Below are positions 1 through 8,122 of a DNA stretch of 64,000 bases, one piece after another; position 1 is the stretch's first letter; every line of letters starts with the position of its first letter. Position numbers and translations under genes: made by a program. The notes beneath the pieces are model-generated. The model was given only the letters and a program-made list of their open reading frames with translations. It was not told the DNA's origin and made no database searches. Source of the DNA: Mesorhizobium sp. J428 (lineage in GTDB: Bacteria > Pseudomonadota > Alphaproteobacteria > Rhizobiales > Rhizobiaceae); NCBI RefSeq assembly GCF_024699925.1, contig NZ_JAJOMX010000001.1:558001-622000 (forward strand), written 5' to 3'.

Positions 1-755
1 GCCCTAGCCTCCTCGGAAAGCGACTCGTACTTTGCCTTGTTCATGACCACCAGCATGGGCGTGGCCCCAAGCGGAACGGTGTTGTAGTTTGTGATCACAT
101 CCGCCATTCGGAATGTCTCAACGGCGCCCCATTGCGTCAGCGTGCCCACAATGAGACCCTTGCTGATGCTGTCGGCGATCGAAGGGCCCGTAATGCCACC
201 GACTGGCACCGCGCCGATCGCCTTGATGGCGGTCAGCATCGTTGGCCCGGGGGCCCGGAAATTCACGCCCTGCAGATCAGACGGCTTTTCGACAGGCCGT
301 GTCGCAGCGACGAAGTTGGGGAAGGACGTAAAGATACCGAGCACCTTCAGCTTATTGTAGTCGCCCTTCAACAATCCCTTTTCGTACATGTCCCACATTG
401 CGGCCGAACCGGCGCTCGCGTTGGGAACCAGGAACGGCAATTCAGCAACGGTGCCCTCCTGGAACCTACCCGGCGAATAGCCGGGGATGACCCAGGCAAT
501 ATCGGCGACGCCTTGTTCCACAAGCTGGAGCTGCTGAGCTGGATCTCGACCCAGTGACCCTCCCGCGAAAATCTGAACGTTCAGAGCGCCGTTGGACGCA
601 TCCGTAACGTCCTTTGCCCAGGGTGTGAGGATCTGCTTCGTGACCATGGCCACGGGAGGTTCAAAACTGGAGAAGCGTAGGGTTTCCGCAGAAACGACGT
701 TGGTCGCGACAAAAATCGCCGCAGCCGCTGCCAGTAGACGAGGCATAAGTTTCAT
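1..755 (-). CDS. dctP: TRAP transporter substrate-binding protein DctP (partial, C-terminus outside window)
   Basis: Periplasmic receptor of a tripartite ATP-independent transporter that captures an organic acid for the DctQ/DctM membrane pair. About 251 codons are visible; the gene runs off the left edge before any stop. The start MKLMPRLLAAAAAIF is a clear Sec signal peptide with processing near VSAET, and a GGAGG site lies 8 bases upstream of the ATG at 755. The mature part has the DctP pattern: LRFSSFEPP at the N-terminus, then FAGGSLGRDPAQQLQLVEQG and the PGYSPGRF stretch. It lies 97 bp downstream of dctM in the same direction, so it is probably the last gene of a dctQ-dctM-dctP operon. 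The ligand cannot be read; the adjacent MhpA-like hydroxylase suggests an aromatic or phenylpropanoid acid. Confidence 0.88.
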   Translation of the reverse strand, partial: MKLMPRLLAAAAAIFVATNVVSAETLRFSSFEPPVAMVTKQILTPWAKDVTDASNGALNVQIFAGGSLGRDPAQQLQLVEQGVADIAWVIPGYSPGRFQEGTVAELPFLVPNASAGSAAMWDMYEKGLLKGDYNKLKVLGIFTSFPNFVAATRPVEKPSDLQGVNFRAPGPTMLTAIKAIGAVPVGGITGPSIADSISKGLIVGTLTQWGAVETFRMADVITNYNTVPLGATPMLVVMNKAKYESLSEEAR

Positions 756-852
756 CGAAATCCTCCCTGGGTGATGAATGAACCGATGCTAGCTGGCACA
801 GGATGCCCGGGCACGGCGGTTCCCGGTTTCGTCCATCTGATGGACATCACTC

Positions 853-2155
853 TCACCGGATCATCTGCGGCAGCCAGAGGGTGATTTCCGGGAACAGGGT
901 CAGCAAGGTAAGGCGCGCGAATTCGGCGCAAAGAAACGGAAGGATGCCGACGTAAATTGTCCTCAGCGGCACCGATTTGTACATGGAATGGAGAACCATG
1001 ACGTTTATACCGATCGGCGGAGCCAGCATGCCGATGCCGATGACGACGACGTTGATGATGCCCCACCAGACGAGATCGTAGCCGAACGACAGCACAAGGG
1101 GCACGACCATCGGCAGCGTGATCACCATGGCAGCCACTTCATCGAAGAAAGCCCCAAGGAAGATATACAGAACCAGTAGAGTGAAGATGATCGCCTGCGG
1201 GGGATGCTGGTAGTTGCGTGATTGCCGACACCAGGAAGGCGGCAGCGCCGGTCACTGCCATGAAGTAGGAGAAGATCGTCGCGCCGAAGACCATGACGTA
1301 GATCATCGCCGTGCCAGCGCTGGCTTCGGCGAGCACCTTGATGAAGCGCTGCCATCCGAGCCTGCGTCTGACCAGCGCGAACAGGAAGGCCACCATAACG
1401 CCGATAGCCGCGGCTTCATTGACCGTGAATATCCCGGAGTAGATGCCGCCGATCACCACCGCGAAAAGGATGTAGACTCCCCAGGCCTGCTTCACGGCCA
1501 GCCACCGCTCCATGGCGGTTGCTCGAGTTCCCCGCGGACCCGCTTCCGGGCTGATCATCAGCTTTACTTGTATCGCGACGACATAGAAGACGATCGCCAT
1601 GATGGCGGGCACCACACCTGCGGCGAACAGGTCGAGGACCGACTGTTCCGTCAGGACGGCGTAGAGGATCATCATGCTGGAGGGAGGCACGATGATGCCG
1701 AGCGTGCCTCCTGCGGCAACAGACCCCGCAGCAAGATCCTCCCTGTAACCACGCGAGAGCATTTCAGGCATTGCCACCCGGCCGAATGTCGCCGTCGTGG
1801 CTACGCCGGAGCCGCAGATCGCACCGAAGCCGCCACTTGCGACGATCGTCGTCGTAGCCAGACCGCCCCGACGGTGCCCGATGAGGGCGTAGGCAAGATT
1901 GTAGACGTCGGATGCAAGGCCGCCTGCGGCAGCGAGGCTGCCCATCAGCATGAACAGTGGGATGACCGCGAGGTCGAGGTTCGCCATCGCCGATGCCGGT
2001 TCACTGGCCATCAGGGTCAGGGCTGGGCCCCATCCTGCGATCTGGGCGAACCCGACCATACCGACCAAGGCCATGGCGACGCCGATGGGGACGTGGAGGA
2101 GGATGAGGCCCATCATTGCGATGAACCCGAAAAGGGCAAGCAGCAGCGGGTCCAT
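853..2155 (-). pseudogene. dctM: TRAP transporter large permease DctM (one frameshift)
   Basis: Twelve-helix sodium/solute symport subunit of the TRAP system. Codons from 2155 encode MDPLLLALFGFIAMMGLILL and continue through GIIVPPSSMMILYAVLTEQS to about 1205. The frame then breaks and the last ~115 residues (QAIIFTLLVLYIFLGAFF onward, ending PQMIR) are in another frame. Modulo-3 arithmetic shows one extra base, and the join falls in a run of five G at 1199-1203, so four G restore a continuous protein of about 433 residues, normal for the family. ATG at 2155 is preferred over GTG at 2161 because GAGG then sits at correct spacing. A consensus error is likelier than true decay. Confidence 0.85.
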
Positions 2156-2181
2156 GACCACGTCCTCGCGATAAATCGAGA

Positions 2182-2721
2182 TCAGAGGTGAGCGTCGGTG
2201 GCGACTGGGTCATCGTCTGGTTCCAGTGGACCATTGCCGCGCATCAGCGCTGCCAGATCGGCTAGGAACACGACCAGCTGTACGACGGCTGCGAGGAACA
2301 TCATCACGCTCGCTGCCGTCCACCAGGGCCATACTGGCCATGCCAGCACCCATGTGCGGTCGCCGTTCGTACGCAAGCTGGCAGCATAGGGCACGAATTG
2401 CCAGGCAACGAGGACGATGAAAATCAGCGTAATGAGGCTCGCAAAGGCGCTCAGTGCGCTCTTTGCCCGACCACCCGCCAGAGATCCGAACACCTCTACG
2501 GAGATGTTCTGCTTCATAGAGAGATTGGCGGGGATGCTTGCTGAGATCACCACCGCCATGACGACCGCACTGATATCGTTTACGCCCTGGATGGGCGCTC
2601 CAGCCAACCAGCGCAGGAGCACATCAAGTGATGTCATGACTGCGAGCCCAAGCAAGCCGGCGAAACCGAGGAGGGCAAGTGTCTGGGATGCGGCACGAAG
2701 GCGCGCTTCAACCGATTTCAA
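2182..2721 (-). CDS. dctQ: TRAP transporter small permease DctQ
   Basis: Small four-helix subunit that links the receptor to the DctM channel. The TTG at 2721 is chosen because GGAGG sits 7 bases upstream and the protein then starts LKSVEARLRAASQTLAL, as in the family; an earlier in-frame start adds an unrelated Cys/His-rich stretch. Four hydrophobic segments are visible (residues ~15-35, ~50-70, ~95-115, ~135-160), with a loop containing WPVWPWW. Length is 179 residues, typical. It is the first gene of the minus-strand TRAP unit, 26 bp before dctM, and is divergent from the IclR regulator across about 60 bp, so that regulator probably controls it. Confidence 0.85.
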   Translation of the reverse strand: MKSVEARLRAASQTLALLGFAGLLGLAVMTSLDVLLRWLAGAPIQGVNDISAVVMAVVISASIPANLSMKQNISVEVFGSLAGGRAKSALSAFASLITLIFIVLVAWQFVPYAASLRTNGDRTWVLAWPVWPWWTAASVMMFLAAVVQLVVFLADLAALMRGNGPLEPDDDPVATDAHL

Positions 2722-2784
2722 CGATGTTCCTCCCGTTGCCCCGAAAGGCGCGGGGTGAACTTGACGTGCGGAGGGTTGATTGCA

Positions 2785-3618
2785 ATGTGGGTCCCCAAAC
2801 TGTCCATCACGCGAACAGGGGTGGCTGCCATTTCGAACTTCGGAACAGTGCGTTCGCTGCAACGCGGTCTGGCAATCCTCCAGGCCGTGAACCGGCAAAA
2901 TGGAGTGAAGGCTGCGGATGTCGCCAAAATGGCTGGGGTCCCACGCCCGACAGCCTATAGGTTGCTCGAAACCCTTGAGGGCCTCGGTTTCGTGGTCCGC
3001 GGTCAGTCCGGAGACATGTGGCGCCCTACCCTGCAGACCAAGTCCTTGAGTTCGGGCTTCAGGGACAAGGACTGGGTTGCTCAGATCGCCGTGCCGCAGA
3101 TGATGAAATTGGGCCGTAAACTGTTATGGCCTCTTGATCTGGTCACGTTCCGCAACTTCCGAATGGAGATTCGGGAGTCCACACACAACATAAGTCCCTT
3201 TTCCGTCGACCACGGCATGGTCGGCCGAGGCCTGCCCGTTCTCGACACAGCAGGCGGTCGGGCATATCTGGCCTACCTGCCCGATGCCGAAAGGGAACAG
3301 GTCCTGCAGGCTCTGCGGGCGGAACTCGGCGAGGAGAAGGTCGGCTTCCACGAGGACGGTCCGCTGGAATTCATCCTCGATCGGACGCGCCAGCTCGGTC
3401 TCGGTTATCGGATGCGGGGCTTCAACGAACGTACCATGAGCATCTCTGCGCCGGTGATGGCCGAACATCGCCCCGTCGCGTGCCTGACCATGATCTGGAT
3501 CGGGTCCGCGTTGAGGTTTGAAGACGCGGTGCGCACTCACGGAGATTCGCTCAAGGCCACCGCACGTTCGATTGCCGACGAACTCGCCAGGTTGTCCCTC
3601 GAGAACAACGACCTGTAG
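2785..3618 (+). CDS. IclR-family transcriptional regulator, MhpR-like
   Basis: One-component regulator with an N-terminal winged helix (residues ~20-80: TVRSLQRGLAILQAVNR, then VAKMAGVPRPTAYRLLETL) and a C-terminal effector-binding domain (~95-265). The domain carries LSSGFRDKDWVAQIAVPQM and MVGRGLPVLDTAGGRAYLAY, which align by eye with E. coli MhpR, the activator of 3-(3-hydroxyphenyl)propionate degradation. ATG at 2785 is preferred over GTG at 2755 because GGAGGG lies 9 bases upstream. It is divergent from the TRAP operon, and its 3' end overlaps the 3' end of the convergent MhpA-like gene by 82 bp. Likely role: sense an aromatic acid and control transporter and hydroxylase; the effector is inferred. 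Confidence 0.85.
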   Translation: MWVPKLSITRTGVAAISNFGTVRSLQRGLAILQAVNRQNGVKAADVAKMAGVPRPTAYRLLETLEGLGFVVRGQSGDMWRPTLQTKSLSSGFRDKDWVAQIAVPQMMKLGRKLLWPLDLVTFRNFRMEIRESTHNISPFSVDHGMVGRGLPVLDTAGGRAYLAYLPDAEREQVLQALRAELGEEKVGFHEDGPLEFILDRTRQLGLGYRMRGFNERTMSISAPVMAEHRPVACLTMIWIGSALRFEDAVRTHGDSLKATARSIADELARLSLENNDL

Positions 3619-5146
3619 CGGCTCAGGCCGCCCACCAGTTCCTCGGGATCGAAGCTCGCCGCACAGTAGCGGTCCGGACGGACCAGCATGACCTGATCGC
3701 GATGCGTGAGGAGCGGCCGGGCAGACGGATCCTTCCGCATCCACGGAACGGAGCTGTCGAGATGCACATGCGCCATTGGTAGACCGAGCATCTCGTGACT
3801 GACGCCAGTTGCGACTGCCCTGGCCGCGGGTGACTGGGTGATGAGTGAAAATCCCGGCCCCAACTTCTCGTCCAGGAGAACGGTCCCTTGACCCGTCGGA
3901 ACTCGCGGTTGGGGTATCATCTCGCCGACGAGTGACGCCTCGAAACAGGGGGCATCCAGATCGAGGAACAGGCCCGCACCATATCGTGGCCGAGGTTTGA
4001 ACCTCATCTGGATCAGGTAGTCCCGGACGTTCGGATATGGTCCCAGTGCAGCGAGCAGGAGTTCCCTGAACCGCAGCTGTTCGGCATCGGCCGGCATTAC
4101 GAAATTGCCCATGGTGACTGCGACCAGGATCATGTCCCATGCCGGCTTGCGCCGCTCGAGTTCGTAGCTGTCCAGGATCGCCGCTTCGGCGCCGCCCTTC
4201 ACCGCGATTGCGACCTTCCAGGCTACGTTATGGGCGTCGCGGAGGCCCGCATTCATCCCTTGTCCGGCAAAGGGCGGGGTGAGATGTGCCGCGTCTCCAA
4301 GGAGGAGGATCCGCCCGGACCTGAACCTGTCGGCCATCCGAGCGTGGAAAGTACACGGTCTTACGCAGAACCTTGGAGCTATCGTAGTCCCGGAAAGGTT
4401 TTAGCAGGTCGGCGAGGAAGCTGTCCGCGAGCACGTCTTCCCGCTTTTCGCCAGGCAGCAGCATGAACTCGTATCGACGTCCTCCATTCGGCGCGGGCAC
4501 GCTGACCGTCGGCCGGATGGAGCTGCAATAGAACTTCGAGAATCTGGAAGGATCTGGATCTTCGATCATGTCGAGAACGATCCAGTCTTGCATGTAGGTG
4601 TTGCCCGACATGCCGATACCAAGGCTCTCGCGGATCGGACTCCTTCCGCCATCGCACGCGAGAACCCATTCGGTTCTGATCTGGTGCTGCCTCCCGCTTT
4701 CGTCGGTGACGTTCACGACCGGTTCGCCGCTCACCTCCGAAACGAGCGTGACGTCCGAGGCGAAGAACAAACAGCCCGGTGCCTGTTCTTCCAGCCGCTG
4801 ACGTAGAGCCAGCTCAAGCTCAGGCTGGTAAATGCTGTCTCTTGGCAAAGCCGTAGGTTTCGGGACCCGCGCCGGTCTCGGCGATGCAGTTGCCCGCATC
4901 ATCGAGATACTTGGATCCGACCGCCTTCATCGTATGCGCGACGTAACTCCTATCCAGCCCGAAGACCTGGAGGGTTCGCGCGCCTTCGTCATCCAGAACG
5001 ATGGCGCGCGGCAGATTCATCGGTCCCGGTTCGCGGTCAAGCACGACGAAATTCACGCCATAGGCCGCCAGAAGATTGGCCACCGTCAATCCCGTTGGGC
5101 CCGCACCGACGATCACGACCTGGGTGCGGGAGGGGTAAGTTGGCAT
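3537..5146 (-). pseudogene. FAD-dependent aromatic hydroxylase, MhpA-like (two frameshifts)
   Basis: Flavoprotein monooxygenase of the 3-(3-hydroxyphenyl)propionate/phenol hydroxylase family. Segments appear in order. The first is the Rossmann GXGXXG region VVIVGAGPTGLTVANLLA near residue 10. Next is the middle with DGGRSPIRESLGI (the DG motif), then GRILLLGDAAHLTPPFAGQG, the second FAD-binding motif. The three parts lie in three frames. Modulo-3 arithmetic gives one extra base near 4840 (after GFAK, before DSIYQPELE) and one near 4350 (at a TTT run before HARMADRF). Restored length is about 536 residues, as expected. It is convergent with the MhpR-like regulator. Two indels in one gene could be real inactivation, but the window-wide indel pattern favours sequence error. 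Confidence 0.82.
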
Positions 5147-5683
5147 GCCGCCGTGCTCCTTGTTCCAACAACTGCCGCAGATGAAAATACGGCGCGGTCT
5201 ATGAAGTCTACGCGCTCGGCTGGGCCGTCCGGTGCACGGACAACGCGCGATCGACGCCGTTACGGGGTCAGGTACAAGCTAATGCGAAGGCCGGGTCCAA
5301 GGGATAGGATCCGCGCAACCTCTTCAAATCCTACGAGGCTTCGACGCCGATAGCTGGAGTAAGAACAGGGTTCTACGGTGCGACGCTGATAATCCAGCTT
5401 ATGCGTGCAAATCGCGGCAAGCCACCGTGTACGGAACCAGCCATGGCGACGATCTAGGCGACACGACAGGCATCAGAAGCCCATCCCGTTGAGGCCGATC
5501 GGCCGGGACCTGCATCACGAAAGACGGTCGCAGCTACAAGGTCGCATGGCGAACGATCGTCGTCAGGCTTCGGCCATCTGATCGCCGACTACATTGAGGC
5601 CATGCACCAAATGATGCGCGAAGAACTGCAGCGGCGTCACGGCGACCATGTTGCCGTGACGCTGCATTCTCTTCCTACCTATT
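5147..5683. other. gene-poor stretch with a possible DUF3604 remnant
   Basis: No intact gene is visible in these 537 bases. On the plus strand around 5195-5300 one frame reads YEVYALGWAVRCTDN and then hits a stop within about 30 residues. From memory this resembles the C-terminal region of DUF3604 proteins (VYEVYALGW.VR..DG). Downstream, 5560-5680 has short open stretches on both strands with no recognisable family. The segment also holds the upstream region of the MhpA-like gene. I read it as eroded sequence between two functional units; the remnant identification is weak. Confidence 0.3.
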
Positions 5684-6199
5684 TCATTCGGCAGACGCCT
5701 TGCCCATCGCGGCTTTCGCCACGAGCTTGCCCTGACTGCGCAAATGAATGATTTGGGCGAGCAGTCCAACGATGAGAAGCACAAGCAGACTCGCCTGCGC
5801 CCCCAGGAGAAGTGGCGAATTCAGATCGGTGACGAACGGGTGTCCGTCTGGAACACGACGCAGGATTTCCGTCACGGTCGGCACCATCAGCAGAAACGCG
5901 GTCAGGCTGAGGAAGATTGTTTCAAGGTATTTGCCCGCGCGTCCAAAACCTGCGACGCGGTCAACACCGTATCCGAGGATCAGAAATAGGATCGTCACCA
6001 AGCCGATGACGTAGCTCACCGGCTGGTGCGCGACAAGGAGCGCCGTCGCCCCGCCGAATAGCATGAAAACGAAATAGGCGACCCCTGTGGCTGACCGAGG
6101 CACGATCCGCCCGTGCCGCGCAAACATATATGCAGCCAGCGGAATGGCTGGCAGGCTACCGAGCGTGTGCACCCAACCAAGTGCTGAAATTCCAAACAT
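5684..6199 (-). CDS. small integral membrane protein of unknown function
   Basis: A 171-residue hydrophobic protein I cannot assign to a family. Five likely membrane segments are visible, for example SALGWVHTLGSLPAIPLAAY near the N-terminus, GVAYFVFMLFGGATALLVAH, YVIGLVTILFLILGYGVD, TIFLSLTAFLLMVPTV and ASLLVLLIVGLLAQIIHL near the end. The ATG at 6199 is supported by AAAGGA 8 bases upstream; a longer reading adds non-hydrophobic residues and would run through the operator. The gene lies directly after a TetR gene in the same direction and has a near-identical copy of the TetR gene's operator in front, so it is almost certainly that repressor's target. Confidence 0.7.
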   Translation of the reverse strand: MFGISALGWVHTLGSLPAIPLAAYMFARHGRIVPRSATGVAYFVFMLFGGATALLVAHQPVSYVIGLVTILFLILGYGVDRVAGFGRAGKYLETIFLSLTAFLLMVPTVTEILRRVPDGHPFVTDLNSPLLLGAQASLLVLLIVGLLAQIIHLRSQGKLVAKAAMGKASAE

Positions 6200-6213
6200 G
6201 CGTTTTATCCTTT

Positions 6214-6230
6214 CTACTAGAAGGTAGGTA
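6214..6230 (-). promoter_or_regulatory. putative TetR operator, copy 1 (membrane-protein gene)
   Basis: On the minus strand these bases read TACCTACCTTCTAGTAG, with an inverted CTAC/GTAG core. Sixteen of 17 bases match the copy at 6872-6888 in front of the tetR gene. The site abuts the ribosome-binding site of the membrane-protein gene, so binding should block its transcription. Direct observation: the two near-identical partial palindromes, each just upstream of a start codon. Inference: operator function. Confidence 0.65.
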
Positions 6231-6266
6231 TTTGTGACGAACGTCGCGGAGCCATCACAGCCATGA

Positions 6267-6866
6267 CTATCTGGCATCCAAGGCCGGAACCGGGGTAAGT
6301 CGCGCCAACAGGGAACTGGTCACGGCACTGAATATCTTCGGATCGCCATAAGCTCGCGCCGAAAGTATCGCGCCGTGAACCGTAGCCATGAACGCTTCGG
6401 CCTCGGCACGAGGGGTATTCGCCAGTCTAAGTTGGCCGCGCTGCGCGCCGCGCTCCATCACGGATGTCAGCCATTCCGAGAGGGAGCGGAAATGCGCCCG
6501 AACTTCCAAGCCAACTTCCTCGGGCAGCACCGGGAGTTGGCTCGCCAACAGCGCGCAGACGCAAAACGAAGTGCTGGCATCAGGGATGCAGGCCTCCCAG
6601 TATCCAACGTAGAGCCGAAGCTGATCGAACGGATCGGATACCTGAAGTTCGAGTTGTGCCAGCCCCTCTTCGGCTTCTTTCCGATATCGTGCAACCAGCG
6701 TTCGGACCAGATCGACCTTGCTTGGGAAATGGTGATGGATGCTCGCCTTGCGGATCCCGACCACCTCCGCGATGTCGGCATAGCTGAATCCGTTGTAGCC
6801 GCCTGCGACGATTAGAGAACGCGCGCAAGCAAGGATGTCGTCGGAGGTGGTGGATAAGTTGCTCAT
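6267..6866 (-). CDS. TetR/AcrR-family transcriptional repressor
   Basis: A 199-residue regulator. The N-terminal helix-turn-helix is clear (residues ~8-55; ADIAEVVGIRKASIHHHF), followed by KVDLVRTLVARYR and a helical ligand-binding domain. The C-terminal part (LRLYVGYWEACIPD, then CVCALLASQLPVLPEEV) resembles small-molecule-sensing TetR proteins of the AcrR/YxaF type. The ATG at 6866 is only six bases from a 17-bp operator-like element that recurs before the downstream membrane-protein gene, indicating autoregulation plus control of that gene. The ligand is unknown. Confidence 0.85.
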   Translation of the reverse strand: MSNLSTTSDDILACARSLIVAGGYNGFSYADIAEVVGIRKASIHHHFPSKVDLVRTLVARYRKEAEEGLAQLELQVSDPFDQLRLYVGYWEACIPDASTSFCVCALLASQLPVLPEEVGLEVRAHFRSLSEWLTSVMERGAQRGQLRLANTPRAEAEAFMATVHGAILSARAYGDPKIFSAVTSSLLARLTPVPALDAR

Positions 6867-6871
6867 GCTGC

Positions 6872-6888
6872 TACCTACCTTCTGGTAG
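6872..6888 (+). promoter_or_regulatory. putative TetR operator, copy 2 (tetR promoter)
   Basis: TACCTACCTTCTGGTAG, containing the inverted repeat CCTACC-TTCT-GGTAGG (extended to 6890). It lies between a TTGACA hexamer on the minus strand (6900-6895) and the tetR start codon, so it overlaps the core promoter and suits autorepression. The hexamer 17 bases downstream of TTGACA is TAGGTA, a weak -10. If that is the true -10, the tetR message would start within a few bases of its ATG. Confidence 0.65.
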
Positions 6889-7044
6889 GAAGGTTGTCAA
6901 GCTCGGCCGCCGATGGGTCAGGGCTGCAACAGCTTTCTCTCAGGTGAGGTCGCGGCAAAGATGCAGGCGCTGGGCGTTCACAGCTCTTGCCGCTAGTCGG
7001 CGTGGCGGGTTGCGTCTGTCGCGGCAATGGTGGCAGCGTAAGCC

Positions 7045-7984
7045 ATGCTCACGCTTCGCCAGATCGAGGTCATTCGCGCCATCATGGTGACGGGCAGCAT
7101 CGCGGGTGCTGCCCGTCTGCTCAACGTCGCCGCACCCGGCATCAGCCGGCTGATGAAGTATTCCGAAGACAGCCTTGGGATCCGGCTGTTCGACCGCCGC
7201 GCGGGGCGCTACGTGCCGACGCCGCAGGCGCGCGACATCTTCGACCTGCTCGACACCGTCCACCGCAAGATCGAGGACCTGCAGTCGGCCGTCGAGGGAC
7301 TCGGGCGCGGCAAGAGCCAGGAACTCCGCATCGCCTCCGTCCCCAGCATCGCCAACGTGATGCTGCCGCGGGCGATCGCGGCGCTGCGCAAACGCTATCC
7401 CGACCTCGGTCTCGACATCGGCATCCTCAAGATCGAGGAGGCGATCGACTACCTGCTGCTCGGCCGCGGCGAGGCGGTGGCGATGTCGTCGCGCTTCGAC
7501 CATCCGCTGATCGAGTTCGAGCCGCTGGCGAGCGGCCGTCTCGTCTGCATCGTTCCGGAAGGCAGCGCGCTTGCAGGGCGGTCCAGGATTACGCCGGCGG
7601 AGATGGCGCAGCACCCGCTGATCGGCATCAACCCGAAGGACCCTTACGGTGCGATCATGGCGGCGATATTCGCCGATGCCGGCGTCAACTACCGCACGAA
7701 CGTCAAGGCGCGCTTCGGCACCACTGTCTGCTCGCTGGTGGCCGCGGGCCTTGGCATCGCGATCATCGACGAGTTCACCGTCGCCCATGGCAGCTGTACC
7801 CGGCCTGAGGAGCATCGAGATCGACGCCGAGAGCACTTTCCAGACCTACGTCGCGCGTCGTCGCGACGTGCCCCTGTCCGCCTTCGCCGAGCGCTTCATC
7901 GAGCTTCTGCGCGCGGAGATGAACTCGGTCCATCCCGTCGCCGCGCCGGTGCCAAGCGTTCGAAAGGCGACAAGGCGATCGTAA
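7045..7984 (+). pseudogene. LysR-family transcriptional regulator (one frameshift)
   Basis: N-terminal LysR winged helix is clear (MLTLRQIEVIRAIMVTGSIA, then AARLLNVAAPGISRLMKYSE), followed by an effector-binding domain from about residue 90 (LRIASVPSIANVMLPRAIAA). Near 7790 the frame is lost after FTVAHG. The C-terminal ~65 residues (VPGLRSIEIDAESTFQTYVA to VRKATRRS) continue in the next frame. One extra base accounts for it; the restored length of about 312 residues is normal. It is co-directional with, and 138 bp upstream of, the dehydroshikimate dehydratase gene and is its most likely regulator. The indel is more probably a sequence error than decay because both halves are well conserved. 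Confidence 0.82.
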
Positions 7985-8122
7985 CATCATGTTACGCATC
8001 TCGCAGGTATTGATACGCGAAGCATGAACCGCCCGGCGCTATGAATCCCGCACCGGTTCGACGGGGGCGCTCTTGGCGCCCGCATGCCGAACGGAAATCC
8101 GGCTCGAGGGGAGGCGACGGCC

